Assembly: GCA_031266155.1 (NCBI GenBank)
Contig: JAISBO010000075.1
Span: 1-6,575, forward strand
Direction of reading: 5' to 3'
Length of the DNA: 6,575 bases
From: Puniceicoccales bacterium
GTDB taxonomy: Bacteria > Verrucomicrobiota > Verrucomicrobiia > Opitutales > JAIRKQ01
The number at the start of each line of letters is the position of its first letter. Within the stretch, counting starts at the first letter, position 1. Made by a program: the position numbers and the translations under genes. This document shows, piece by piece, positions 1 to 6,123 of this stretch. The notes beneath the pieces are model-generated. The model made no database searches. It saw only the letters and a program-made list of their open reading frames with translations, and had not been told where the DNA came from.

Positions 1-39
1 CAGTATCCCGGACAGTACCCTGGACAATACCACAGGTAA
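1..39 (+). CDS. Possible 3' end of a rightward gene with a QYPG-repeat C-terminus
   Basis: Read from base 1, the sequence gives QYPGQYPGQYHR and then TAA at 37-39. The two differences between the first two repeat units (TAT/TAC and CCC/CCT) are both silent in this frame, which fits selection on a Gln-Tyr-Pro-Gly peptide repeat, a common kind of low-complexity tail. Only twelve codons are visible, so no family or function can be given. If real, the gene converges on rarA, whose stop lies 162 bp away. An opposite-strand reading starting at 119 is also open to the window edge and makes the same two changes silent, so strand and frame remain uncertain. Confidence 0.35.
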   Translation, partial: QYPGQYPGQYHR

Positions 40-73
40 ATACTACAGGCAATACCATAGGCAACATACAGGG
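1..73. repeat. Degenerate 12-bp tandem repeat, six units
   Basis: Six successive units can be aligned by eye at 1-12, 13-24, 25-36, 38-49, 50-61 and 62-73, with the loose pattern CARTAYCMYRGG. Units 1 and 2 differ at two positions only; unit 6 is the most decayed. One extra base (T37) separates units 3 and 4 and breaks the 12-bp period. The array probably starts before the window. No spacers separate the units, so this is a simple tandem repeat. It is open in more than one reading frame on both strands, so its coding frame cannot be fixed from this window alone. Confidence 0.75.
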
Positions 74-201
74 CTGATGGTATTGCTTCCGAGGATGCGC
101 AAAAGCCGAAAAACGACATGTTGAAAGCACTTTATGGGTATAAAAAATCCTGATAAACGGCAAGGCCTAGAGTGCCTCGTCTGTAAATATACTACGGATG
201 G

Positions 202-1569
202 TCACTGCGGCTTCTCTTCTTCTCTTTCTTCTGAAATAATTTGATTTCGCAAATCTTCGCAAAATTTTGCCCGTTCGGAGATTTGTTTTTCGCCCCCCGA
301 ATCTTTGGGATACCAAAACTTTTCCGGCTGTTCCATGTAATGTTGGCCAGAAACGTTGTGTTCATAGTCATGGCTATACTTATAATCTTTCTGATTGCCT
401 GCCCGCTTATTGGCCTTACCGTGCCCGTCACGCAGCCATAATGGAACATTTTGAAGCCCATTCTTGGCCACATAGGATCGGCTCTTTAGTAGTGCCAAGT
501 AGGTGGAGTTGCTTTTCGGTGCGGTGGAAAGAAATACGGTGACGTGGGCAAGGTTAAGGGCACATTCCGGCATTCCAATTTTTTCACAGGCTTCGAAACA
601 TGCAACTGCCAGAGGTAAAGCCCGGGAATCCGCAAGCCCAACGTCTTCGGATGCAAAAATCACCATCCGACGTGCAATGAACCTGGGGTCTTCTCCACTA
701 TCCAACATTTTGGTAAGCCAAAATATTGCCGCATCGGGATCACACCCGCGCATACTTTTTATGTAGGCAGAAATGGTATCATAGTGCTCATCCTCATCGG
801 CATCATACCTCAGTGCTCGCTCGACGGAAAAATTTTCAACGTTGTCGGCTCTTATCTCCGACCCAATCGGCAAGCTGGATACAATGGTTTCCAATGCGTT
901 TAAAGCCCACCTCATGTCACCGTTTGCAAGCACCGCTATGCTGGCTATAACCTCGTCCTTTCCGTGGCATTTCATCGACCCAATCCCCCGTTCTTCATCG
1001 GATAGCGCCTGTTGCAAAACTTTTGCAATCGCCGTAACATTTACAGGGTTTAACTTGAACAAATGGCTTCTACTTAAAAGAGGAGAAATTACATAGAATC
1101 CAGGATTGTGGGTGGTGGCTCCAATCAGCCGAATATTTGCATTTTCCACATCCGGCAACAGCAGGTCCTGTTGGGATTTGTTAAAACGGTGGATTTCGTC
1201 GATGAAAAGTAAAATATTCTGTTCCGGGTGTCGCCGGGCCATCACAAGAATTTCTCGCAATTCGGCTACGTTTGATAACACCGCGTTAACTTTGACAAAC
1301 TTTGACTTCGTTTCATTGGCGACGACTTCGGCAAGGGTAGTCTTGCCACAACCGGGCGTTCCACAAAGAATTATGCTGGAAAAAGTTCCAGACTTTATAA
1401 GCTTTGGCAACAAACATCTCGGGCCGAGTATGTGTTCCTGTCCTACTATTTCAGACAAAATCTTCGGCCGCATTTTGGTAGCCAATGGCACGTAGCGCGG
1501 TGTAGTTGGGGAAGTTTTTTCTTCGAACAAATCATCAAACTCAAATTCATTCTGTTTACTCAATGCCAT
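202..1569 (-). CDS. rarA: Replication-associated recombination protein A (RarA/MgsA), AAA+ ATPase
   Basis: This is a 455-residue AAA+ ATPase of the RarA/MgsA/WRNIP1 family, related to clamp loaders and acting at stalled replication forks in the cytoplasm. Visible motifs are Walker A GTPGCGKTT (70-78), Walker B LLFIDE followed by IHRFNKSQQD (120-135), sensor 1 IGATTHNP (149-156), a probable arginine finger in SPLLSRS (R167) and sensor 2 GDMRWALNALE (217-227). The C-terminal half carries the family marks EDPRFIARRMVIFASEDVGL, STAPKSN and VPLWLRDGHGKA, then a YKYSHDYEHN segment. Length is normal for the family. The ATG at 1569 overlaps the end of lpxA by 14 nt, in a different frame, suggesting translational coupling; no Shine-Dalgarno motif precedes it. 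The tail after about residue 425 is charged and looks lineage-specific. It is the last gene of the leftward cluster. Confidence 0.96.
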   Translation of the reverse strand: MALSKQNEFEFDDLFEEKTSPTTPRYVPLATKMRPKILSEIVGQEHILGPRCLLPKLIKSGTFSSIILCGTPGCGKTTLAEVVANETKSKFVKVNAVLSNVAELREILVMARRHPEQNILLFIDEIHRFNKSQQDLLLPDVENANIRLIGATTHNPGFYVISPLLSRSHLFKLNPVNVTAIAKVLQQALSDEERGIGSMKCHGKDEVIASIAVLANGDMRWALNALETIVSSLPIGSEIRADNVENFSVERALRYDADEDEHYDTISAYIKSMRGCDPDAAIFWLTKMLDSGEDPRFIARRMVIFASEDVGLADSRALPLAVACFEACEKIGMPECALNLAHVTVFLSTAPKSNSTYLALLKSRSYVAKNGLQNVPLWLRDGHGKANKRAGNQKDYKYSHDYEHNVSGQHYMEQPEKFWYPKDSGGEKQISERAKFCEDLRNQIISEEREEEKPQ

Positions 1570-2368
1570 ATGCTACTATTTTGTGACGTTTAGGAGCAAT
1601 TCCTCTCTTGGATTCCCTTAGAAAGAAGTTTAAAAAATTTGATGTTTCGTAGGTCCCCCCGTATCCACTTTCTAGCATAGCCTTTGCCCGTTCCTTATAG
1701 TCTCCACTTCTTTTATAAAACTCACAGAAACATTCCTTCAAAGCAACGATCTTTCCATTGTCCATTTTTTCCCGCCGAAGACGGACCAAATTTAACCCAA
1801 TAATGGTGGAAGCATAGGCCGCTATGACGTAGGGAGGTAGGTTAAGGGCCGTCGCCGAACTTCCTGCCAGAATTACGTAGTCTCCCACGATAACATCTTG
1901 GTGGATGGTAGCTCCACCTCCAATGAAACACTTTTGACCCAACTTAACTTCTCCGCCTAGCATGGAACCATTCACCAGTATGCTATAATCTCCAACTTCA
2001 CAGTCATGGGCAACGTGCGTTCTGGATTGTAATATACAAGAGTTCCCCACCTTTGTAAATCCTATTTCTCTGGTTGCACGGTGGATGGTTACATGTTCTC
2101 GAATGGTTGTATCGTTCCCAATGATTACCCTACTGGGTATGGCTACATTAAAAGTTTCATGCTGGGGCAACCCCCCAATGACGGCGAAACTATCAACAAA
2201 ACATCTCTCTCCGATAATCGTACCACTTCTCACAATGGCATGGCTCGAAATGATCGTTTCCCTACCGATTTGGACATTGTCTTCGACTATGGCATAGGGC
2301 CCCACATAGACATTGTATCCAAAGGAAACATTTTCGCCAACCATCGCTAAACTATGCACCCCCGACAT
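1556..2368 (-). CDS. lpxA: Acyl-ACP--UDP-N-acetylglucosamine O-acyltransferase (LpxA), divergent
   Basis: LpxA transfers a 3-hydroxyacyl chain from acyl-ACP to UDP-GlcNAc, the first cytoplasmic step of lipid A synthesis. The 270-residue protein has the expected plan: about 190 residues of left-handed beta-helix hexapeptide repeats, then a helical C-terminal domain ending in FLNFFLRESKRGI, like the family ending. TIREHVTIHRAT (88-99) and THVAHDC (117-123) match the core; H121 corresponds to the catalytic His125 of E. coli and H118 to His122. LPPYVIA (177-183) is the usual turn before the C-terminal domain. Several ligand-contact positions differ from E. coli (see findings), so substrate details are uncertain. 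The ATG at 2366-2368 gives the usual N-terminus. The gene follows ffh after 50 nt and overlaps rarA. The usual lpxD, fabZ and lpxB neighbours are absent here. Confidence 0.92.
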   Translation of the reverse strand: MSGVHSLAMVGENVSFGYNVYVGPYAIVEDNVQIGRETIISSHAIVRSGTIIGERCFVDSFAVIGGLPQHETFNVAIPSRVIIGNDTTIREHVTIHRATREIGFTKVGNSCILQSRTHVAHDCEVGDYSILVNGSMLGGEVKLGQKCFIGGGATIHQDVIVGDYVILAGSSATALNLPPYVIAAYASTIIGLNLVRLRREKMDNGKIVALKECFCEFYKRSGDYKERAKAMLESGYGGTYETSNFLNFFLRESKRGIAPKRHKIVAYGIE

Positions 2369-2418
2369 GGAGTGGGTATTCTTTTAAAAATATTCGTCAA
2401 GTCAAGGTATTACGATTT

Positions 2419-3759
2419 TCACGGACCAACTTGCATGTTAAACTGCGATGCAAATGCTTGCATCTTTTTGATGCCCTTTTCCCCTTTGAACGACTTCATC
2501 ATTTTTTGCATATGGTAGAATTGTTTTAGCAGCGCATTAACATCCCTGAGCTCTACACCCGCACCCTTGGCTATCCTCATACGACGCCAGGAATTAATAA
2601 TAGATGGTTTAGCACGTTCTTGGATTGTCATGGACTGGATAATTGCTTCCGTCATTTTCATTTTTTCACCATCGGAACCCGACGTTGGCATTTTTGGTGC
2701 GCCGGGAAGCATTCCCATTAGCGTAGACATGGGTCCCATTTTTTTGATCTGTTGAATGCTTGCCAGAAAGTCATTCAAATCGAATTCTGCCTTTTTTATC
2801 TTTTTCGACAATTTCTCCTGCTCTTGTTTGTTGACGTGTTGCTGTGCTTTTTCAACGAGGGATACCACATCTCCCATCCCCAAAATGCGGTTGGCCATTC
2901 GTTTTGGGTGAAATGCAGAAAAATCCGCCGATTTTTCACCCGTCCCGACGAATTTTATTGGGACCCCCGTGACATATTTCATCGACAGTGCAGCTCCACC
3001 ACGTGCATCCCCATCGAGTTTCGTCAAAATTATGCCCGACAGGGATATGGCGTCGTTGAAGGTTTTGGCGACGCGGACGGATTCTTGCCCCAGAGCTCCA
3101 TCGGCAACTAAAAACACTTCGTTGGGGGAGGCTATTTTTTTGATATCTTTGATTTCCTCGATTAGCTGCTTGTCAACGTGTAACCTGCCCGCAGTATCGA
3201 AGATTATCGCATCAAAACTGTTGTCTTCGGCGTGTTGTAAGCCATGCTTTGCAATTTTACACGCATTTTTTGAATCCGGTTCGGCGTAGTATGCTACGGA
3301 AATATTATCAGCCACCATTTTTAGTTGGTCGATGGCGGCAGGCCGATAGATATCACAGGCGACCAATAGGGGATTATACCCCTCATCCTTTAGTAAAAAT
3401 GCTAATTTTCCGGCAGTAGTTGTTTTCCCGGAGCCATGCAGGCCTGCTAGAAGAATTTTCAACGGTTTGACCGTATATTTTTCTACCTCCTGGCTACCCC
3501 CAAGAAGTTCGACAAGCTCGTCGTGAACTATTTTAACGATTTGTTGCTCCGGCAAAATTTTGTCCAAAACCTTTTGGCCGATGGCAGATCTGTGAATTTT
3601 GCCAATAAATTCGTCGGCAGCTTCCCGGTTAACATCCGCACTCAGCAGGGCAATTCGGATTTCTTCCAATGCATCCGTAACATTTTTTTCTGAAATCTTC
3701 CCGAGACCACGTAGGTTCTTTAAAACATTGGAAATTTTATCGGTTATCGACGCAAACAT
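2419..3759 (-). CDS. ffh: Signal recognition particle protein Ffh (SRP54 family GTPase)
   Basis: Ffh binds 4.5S/SRP RNA and the signal sequences of nascent membrane proteins, and docks with the receptor FtsY in a GTP-dependent way. From the ATG at 3757-3759 the protein has 446 residues, normal for bacterial Ffh, and starts MFASITDKISNVLKNLRGLG as expected; the frame also stays open upstream to a TTG at 3795 inside acpS, which I reject. The N domain is followed by the G domain: G1 LHGSGKTTTAGKLA (107-120), G2 DIYRPAA (136-142), G3 DTAGR (188-192), G4 TKLDG (246-250) and GTGEK (272-276). The methionine-rich M domain has a finger-loop region MGPMSTLMGMLPG and the RNA-binding motif near 390-401, followed by DVNALLKQF. 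Two signatures are atypical (see findings). Only 4 nt (CCCC) separate the acpS stop from this ATG, so co-translation is likely. Confidence 0.97.
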   Translation of the reverse strand: MFASITDKISNVLKNLRGLGKISEKNVTDALEEIRIALLSADVNREAADEFIGKIHRSAIGQKVLDKILPEQQIVKIVHDELVELLGGSQEVEKYTVKPLKILLAGLHGSGKTTTAGKLAFLLKDEGYNPLLVACDIYRPAAIDQLKMVADNISVAYYAEPDSKNACKIAKHGLQHAEDNSFDAIIFDTAGRLHVDKQLIEEIKDIKKIASPNEVFLVADGALGQESVRVAKTFNDAISLSGIILTKLDGDARGGAALSMKYVTGVPIKFVGTGEKSADFSAFHPKRMANRILGMGDVVSLVEKAQQHVNKQEQEKLSKKIKKAEFDLNDFLASIQQIKKMGPMSTLMGMLPGAPKMPTSGSDGEKMKMTEAIIQSMTIQERAKPSIINSWRRMRIAKGAGVELRDVNALLKQFYHMQKMMKSFKGEKGIKKMQAFASQFNMQVGP

Positions 3760-3763
3760 GGGG

Positions 3764-4150
3764 TCATTTAATAAGCATAACCACAGCTTGGGCAAGCGTT
3801 TTAGTGTGCGAAATTGAAACTTTCATGGCGGAAATTCCTAGAGCTTTTATTTTACTTTCACCCTTTTCTGACAAGACGATATATGGTTCTCCGGAGGATT
3901 TTTTCCCAACGGAAATATCTTTCCAGCCAACATTTTTCCCAATTCCTGTGCCGAGCGCTTTCGAAAAAGCTTCCTTCGTGGCAAACCTGGCGGCAAAACT
4001 ATTGGCCGGCTTAGCAGTTTGTTGGCAATAGGCAATTTCGGGGACATTGAAAATTCTAAAAAGAAAAATATCCCCATATTTTTGAATTAGCCTGTCAATT
4101 CTTTTTACTTCGACGATGTCTGTCCCAAGGGATATGTTCTTAACTGTCAT
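3764..4150 (-). CDS. acpS: Holo-[acyl-carrier-protein] synthase (AcpS)
   Basis: AcpS moves 4'-phosphopantetheine from coenzyme A onto apo-ACP, making the holo-ACP used by fatty-acid synthesis and by LpxA. The 128-residue protein matches the usual length of about 120-130. It begins MTVKNISLGTDIVEVKRI, with D11 as the N-terminal metal-binding Asp. The second signature FAARFATKEAFSKALGTGIG spans 52-71, with E60 as the other metal ligand, and the C-terminus has the typical SISHTKTLAQAVV strand (112-124). I chose the ATG at 4148-4150 because the longer frame, open to a TTG at 4252, adds 34 residues with no counterpart in the family and would overlap nth. No Shine-Dalgarno motif is visible. The gene lies 58 nt after nth and 4 nt before ffh. 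Confidence 0.95.
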   Translation of the reverse strand: MTVKNISLGTDIVEVKRIDRLIQKYGDIFLFRIFNVPEIAYCQQTAKPANSFAARFATKEAFSKALGTGIGKNVGWKDISVGKKSSGEPYIVLSEKGESKIKALGISAMKVSISHTKTLAQAVVMLIK

Positions 4151-4208
4151 ATTTGTATGAATAAAATAATATTCGTCCTTGCCATTGCAAACAAACGTTC
4201 CGCCTATT

Positions 4209-4835
4209 TCAGATATTTTTCGAAAACTGCAAGCAAATAGGGCAATTCTCAATTACATGTTTTTTTGCTGGGCAAAATTGCCGTCCATAGAGGATCAATT
4301 GTATGTGCAAGGTTTTCCATGTGTTTACGGGAAAGAGTTTTTTAAGGGAATTTTCAATTTTTCTCACATCCTGGGATTTTTCGAGGCCCCAACGGTTTGC
4401 TAGCCGGGCGATGTGGGTATCGACGGGGAATGCAGGTTCATCGAAACATTGACCCATGACAACCGAAGCAGTCTTATGGCCTACACCGGGTAGTGCTTCA
4501 AGCTCCACAAACGTACGTGGGACCTGGCCACCATGTCTTTCCAGGATCGCTTTGGCGGTATCAATGATATATTTCGACTTCCAATTGAAAAGCCCGCACG
4601 GCCTAATGATTGATTTTAACCGCTCTTCCCCCAAATCTATTATTTCTCGAGGAGTTTTGGCACTATTAAACAGCTCGTTCGTTACAACATTTACGACGGC
4701 ATCTGTGCATTGGGCAGACAGCATGACAGCAATTAAATAGGTAAACGGATCGGAAAAGTGGAGCTGAATTTGAGGACTTGGGAATAGTTCATTTAACTTA
4801 TCCAAAATAAACTTTGATTTTTCAGAATGGTTCAT
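4209..4835 (-). CDS. nth: Endonuclease III (Nth), DNA glycosylase/AP lyase with non-standard Fe-S region
   Basis: Endonuclease III removes oxidised pyrimidines and cleaves the abasic site by beta-elimination in base-excision repair. From the ATG at 4833-4835 the protein has 208 residues, close to the 211 of E. coli Nth. The helix-hairpin-helix motif is LEALPGVGHKTASVV (112-126), with catalytic Lys K121 (E. coli K120); catalytic Asp D139 lies in FPVDTHIARLANRWGL (136-151). LSAQCTD (39-45) is the usual substrate-pocket motif. The C-terminal iron-sulfur loop is abnormal: only C188, C198 and C201 are present, spaced X9 and X2, and the protein ends seven residues later. A TTG at 4871 could extend the N-terminus by twelve residues, but this would run into dapL. 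It is the first gene of the leftward cluster and diverges from dapL. Confidence 0.94.
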   Translation of the reverse strand: MNHSEKSKFILDKLNELFPSPQIQLHFSDPFTYLIAVMLSAQCTDAVVNVVTNELFNSAKTPREIIDLGEERLKSIIRPCGLFNWKSKYIIDTAKAILERHGGQVPRTFVELEALPGVGHKTASVVMGQCFDEPAFPVDTHIARLANRWGLEKSQDVRKIENSLKKLFPVNTWKTLHIQLILYGRQFCPAKKHVIENCPICLQFSKNI

Positions 4836-4853
4836 AATTTTTGGAATGAATAT
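4836..4853. promoter_or_regulatory. Divergent start region between nth and dapL (18 nt)
   Basis: With the preferred start codons, only 18 nt separate the ATG of nth (4835, leftward) from the ATG of dapL (4854, rightward). Any promoter for either gene must therefore lie largely inside the other's coding sequence. A CATAAT hexamer at 4833-4838 resembles a rightward -10 box and TATATT (reverse complement of about 4849-4854) a leftward one. Neither has a convincing -35 partner at normal spacing, so I do not claim a defined promoter. The role as a shared control region is inferred from geometry only. Confidence 0.3.
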
Positions 4854-6116
4854 ATGGACGTTGGTGGACAATTTGCGAAAAAATTTTTTTCCGAAAGGAT
4901 AGGCGGCAAAAATTTCGGAGACGATAATCAGATCTATAAATTTGAAAAAATTAAACGGGCAAAGCGGGAAGCCCTTACTAAATTTCCCAGTCGAGTTTTG
5001 ATAGATATGGGGGTAGGTGAGCCCGATGATATGGCTGCCAGTCCGTTGGTTGAGGCCCTAGCCCACGAGGCTAAAAAACATGAAAATCGTGGCTACGCCG
5101 ACAATGGGTGCCAGGACTTCAAGGAGGCAGTGGCCAACTACATGAAATCGCAGTTCAATGTTTCATTGGACCCGCAAACGGAAATTATCCACTCCGTGGG
5201 TTCGAAGGCTGCCCTATCCATTTTGCCGCTATGTTTCATAAACCCGGAGGATATCGTTCTGATGACAGCGCCGGGATATCCCGTTTTCGGCACCCACTCC
5301 CGCTACCTTTCAGCAGATGTCATGAACCTTCCACTCCGCGCAAAGAATAATTATTTGCCTGTGTTGGATGACATTCCCAGTCATATTTTACAAAAAACGA
5401 AAGTAATCCTCATAAATTATCCCAATAATCCAACGGGAGCTTGTGCCACGGAGGAATTTTTTAAAAAATTGGTCCATTTAGCCCATGAGTATTCCTTTTT
5501 AATAATAAACGATGCAGCCTATGCCTCCCTAACATTTCGTGGAGGCGATAGACTTTCCATTTTTAACGTGGATGGGGCAAAAGAAGTGTCATTGGAACTG
5601 CATTCCATGTCGAAAGGATTTAATATGACGGGTTGGCGACTTGGTTGGGTTTGCGGAAATTCCCAGTTGATGGCTGCCTATGCCCATGTCAAAGATCAAA
5701 CGGATTCCGGTCAATTTTTAGCGATACAGAAGGCGGCAGCCCAGGCACTGCGGAATAATACGTCTATTCCGGTCGGAAATGCACAAAAATATGAACGGCG
5801 AATGAATCAAATAGCTCCAATTCTAAAAAATTGTGGTTTCAACGTTGGTAATGTGCGGGCTGGGTTTTTCCTATACACCCAAATTCCAAATTCCGCAGAA
5901 TATGATGGCCAAAAAATTGATTTTCCTTCGGCGGAAAAATTTGCCGAGTGGATGATAACGGACCTTGGAATAGTCGTTGTTCCATGGGATGACGCTGAAC
6001 CATCCCTAAGGTTTTCAATGACATTTGGGAGCAAAGACATGGACGAGAACGAAATCATTGATTTATTCAGAAGTCGAATGTCTGGTGTCAGGTTCAATTT
6101 TGGCAAGTCGAAGTGA
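4854..6116 (+). CDS. dapL: LL-diaminopimelate aminotransferase-like PLP enzyme (DapL)
   Basis: This is a class I/II fold-type I aminotransferase of 420 residues. DapL converts tetrahydrodipicolinate to LL-diaminopimelate in one glutamate-dependent step, feeding lysine and peptidoglycan synthesis. Visible features are FSERIGGKNFG and IYKFEKIKRAK near the N-terminus, MGVGEPDDMA (52-61), NRGYADNGCQDFKEA (78-92), NYPNNPTGA (188-196), NDAAY (219-223), SMSKGFNMTGWRLGW with PLP-lysine K254, and SLRFSMTFG with probable carboxylate-binding R386. The SKGFNMTGWR form resembles the DapL2-like branch more than the plant/chlamydial DapL type. An AspC-like aminotransferase of other specificity is the main alternative. 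I prefer the ATG at 4854 (a weak GGAA lies about 7 nt upstream) over the ATG at 4827, which would overlap nth. tilS follows 7 nt after the stop, so the two are probably co-transcribed. Confidence 0.85.
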   Translation: MDVGGQFAKKFFSERIGGKNFGDDNQIYKFEKIKRAKREALTKFPSRVLIDMGVGEPDDMAASPLVEALAHEAKKHENRGYADNGCQDFKEAVANYMKSQFNVSLDPQTEIIHSVGSKAALSILPLCFINPEDIVLMTAPGYPVFGTHSRYLSADVMNLPLRAKNNYLPVLDDIPSHILQKTKVILINYPNNPTGACATEEFFKKLVHLAHEYSFLIINDAAYASLTFRGGDRLSIFNVDGAKEVSLELHSMSKGFNMTGWRLGWVCGNSQLMAAYAHVKDQTDSGQFLAIQKAAAQALRNNTSIPVGNAQKYERRMNQIAPILKNCGFNVGNVRAGFFLYTQIPNSAEYDGQKIDFPSAEKFAEWMITDLGIVVVPWDDAEPSLRFSMTFGSKDMDENEIIDLFRSRMSGVRFNFGKSK

Positions 6117-6123
6117 TTTCAAA

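Noticed and set aside
1..73. CRISPR-like array
   Set aside because: Units are 12 bp, directly abutting, degenerate and without spacers.
1..119. Leftward open frame from ATG at 117-119, MSFFGFCASSEAIPS onward, running 39 codons to the window edge
   Set aside because: Open length is not beyond chance, the peptide is oddly rich in Cys and aromatic residues through the repeat, and there is no ribosome-binding site. It cannot be excluded, since the repeat is also silent-substituted in this frame, so it is recorded rather than called.
161..179. Hairpin that could terminate the leftward rarA transcript (6-bp stem with one G-U pair, 7-nt loop)
   Set aside because: The stem is short and the nearest T run on the leftward strand lies more than ten bases further on, so it does not meet the usual pattern of an intrinsic terminator.
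241..1495. Rightward open frames opposite rarA, including a 129-codon one at 1106-1495
   Set aside because: They are antisense to a clearly conserved gene, have no recognisable motifs, and have compositions expected from complementary-strand reading.
2395..2405. TTGACTTGACG on the leftward strand between ffh and lpxA, like a -35 box
   Set aside because: No acceptable -10 hexamer at 16-18 nt spacing, so an internal promoter for lpxA is not supported.
2752..3289. Rightward open frames opposite ffh (119 and 106 codons)
   Set aside because: They are shadows of the strongly conserved Ffh coding sequence with no independent evidence.
3760..3795. N-terminal extension of Ffh from a TTG at 3795
   Set aside because: Ffh typically starts with MF at the N domain, which fits the ATG at 3759; the extension lies within acpS.
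4151..4252. N-terminal extension of AcpS from a TTG at 4252
   Set aside because: AcpS begins just before the GTDIVEV motif; the extra 34 residues match nothing in the family and overlap nth.
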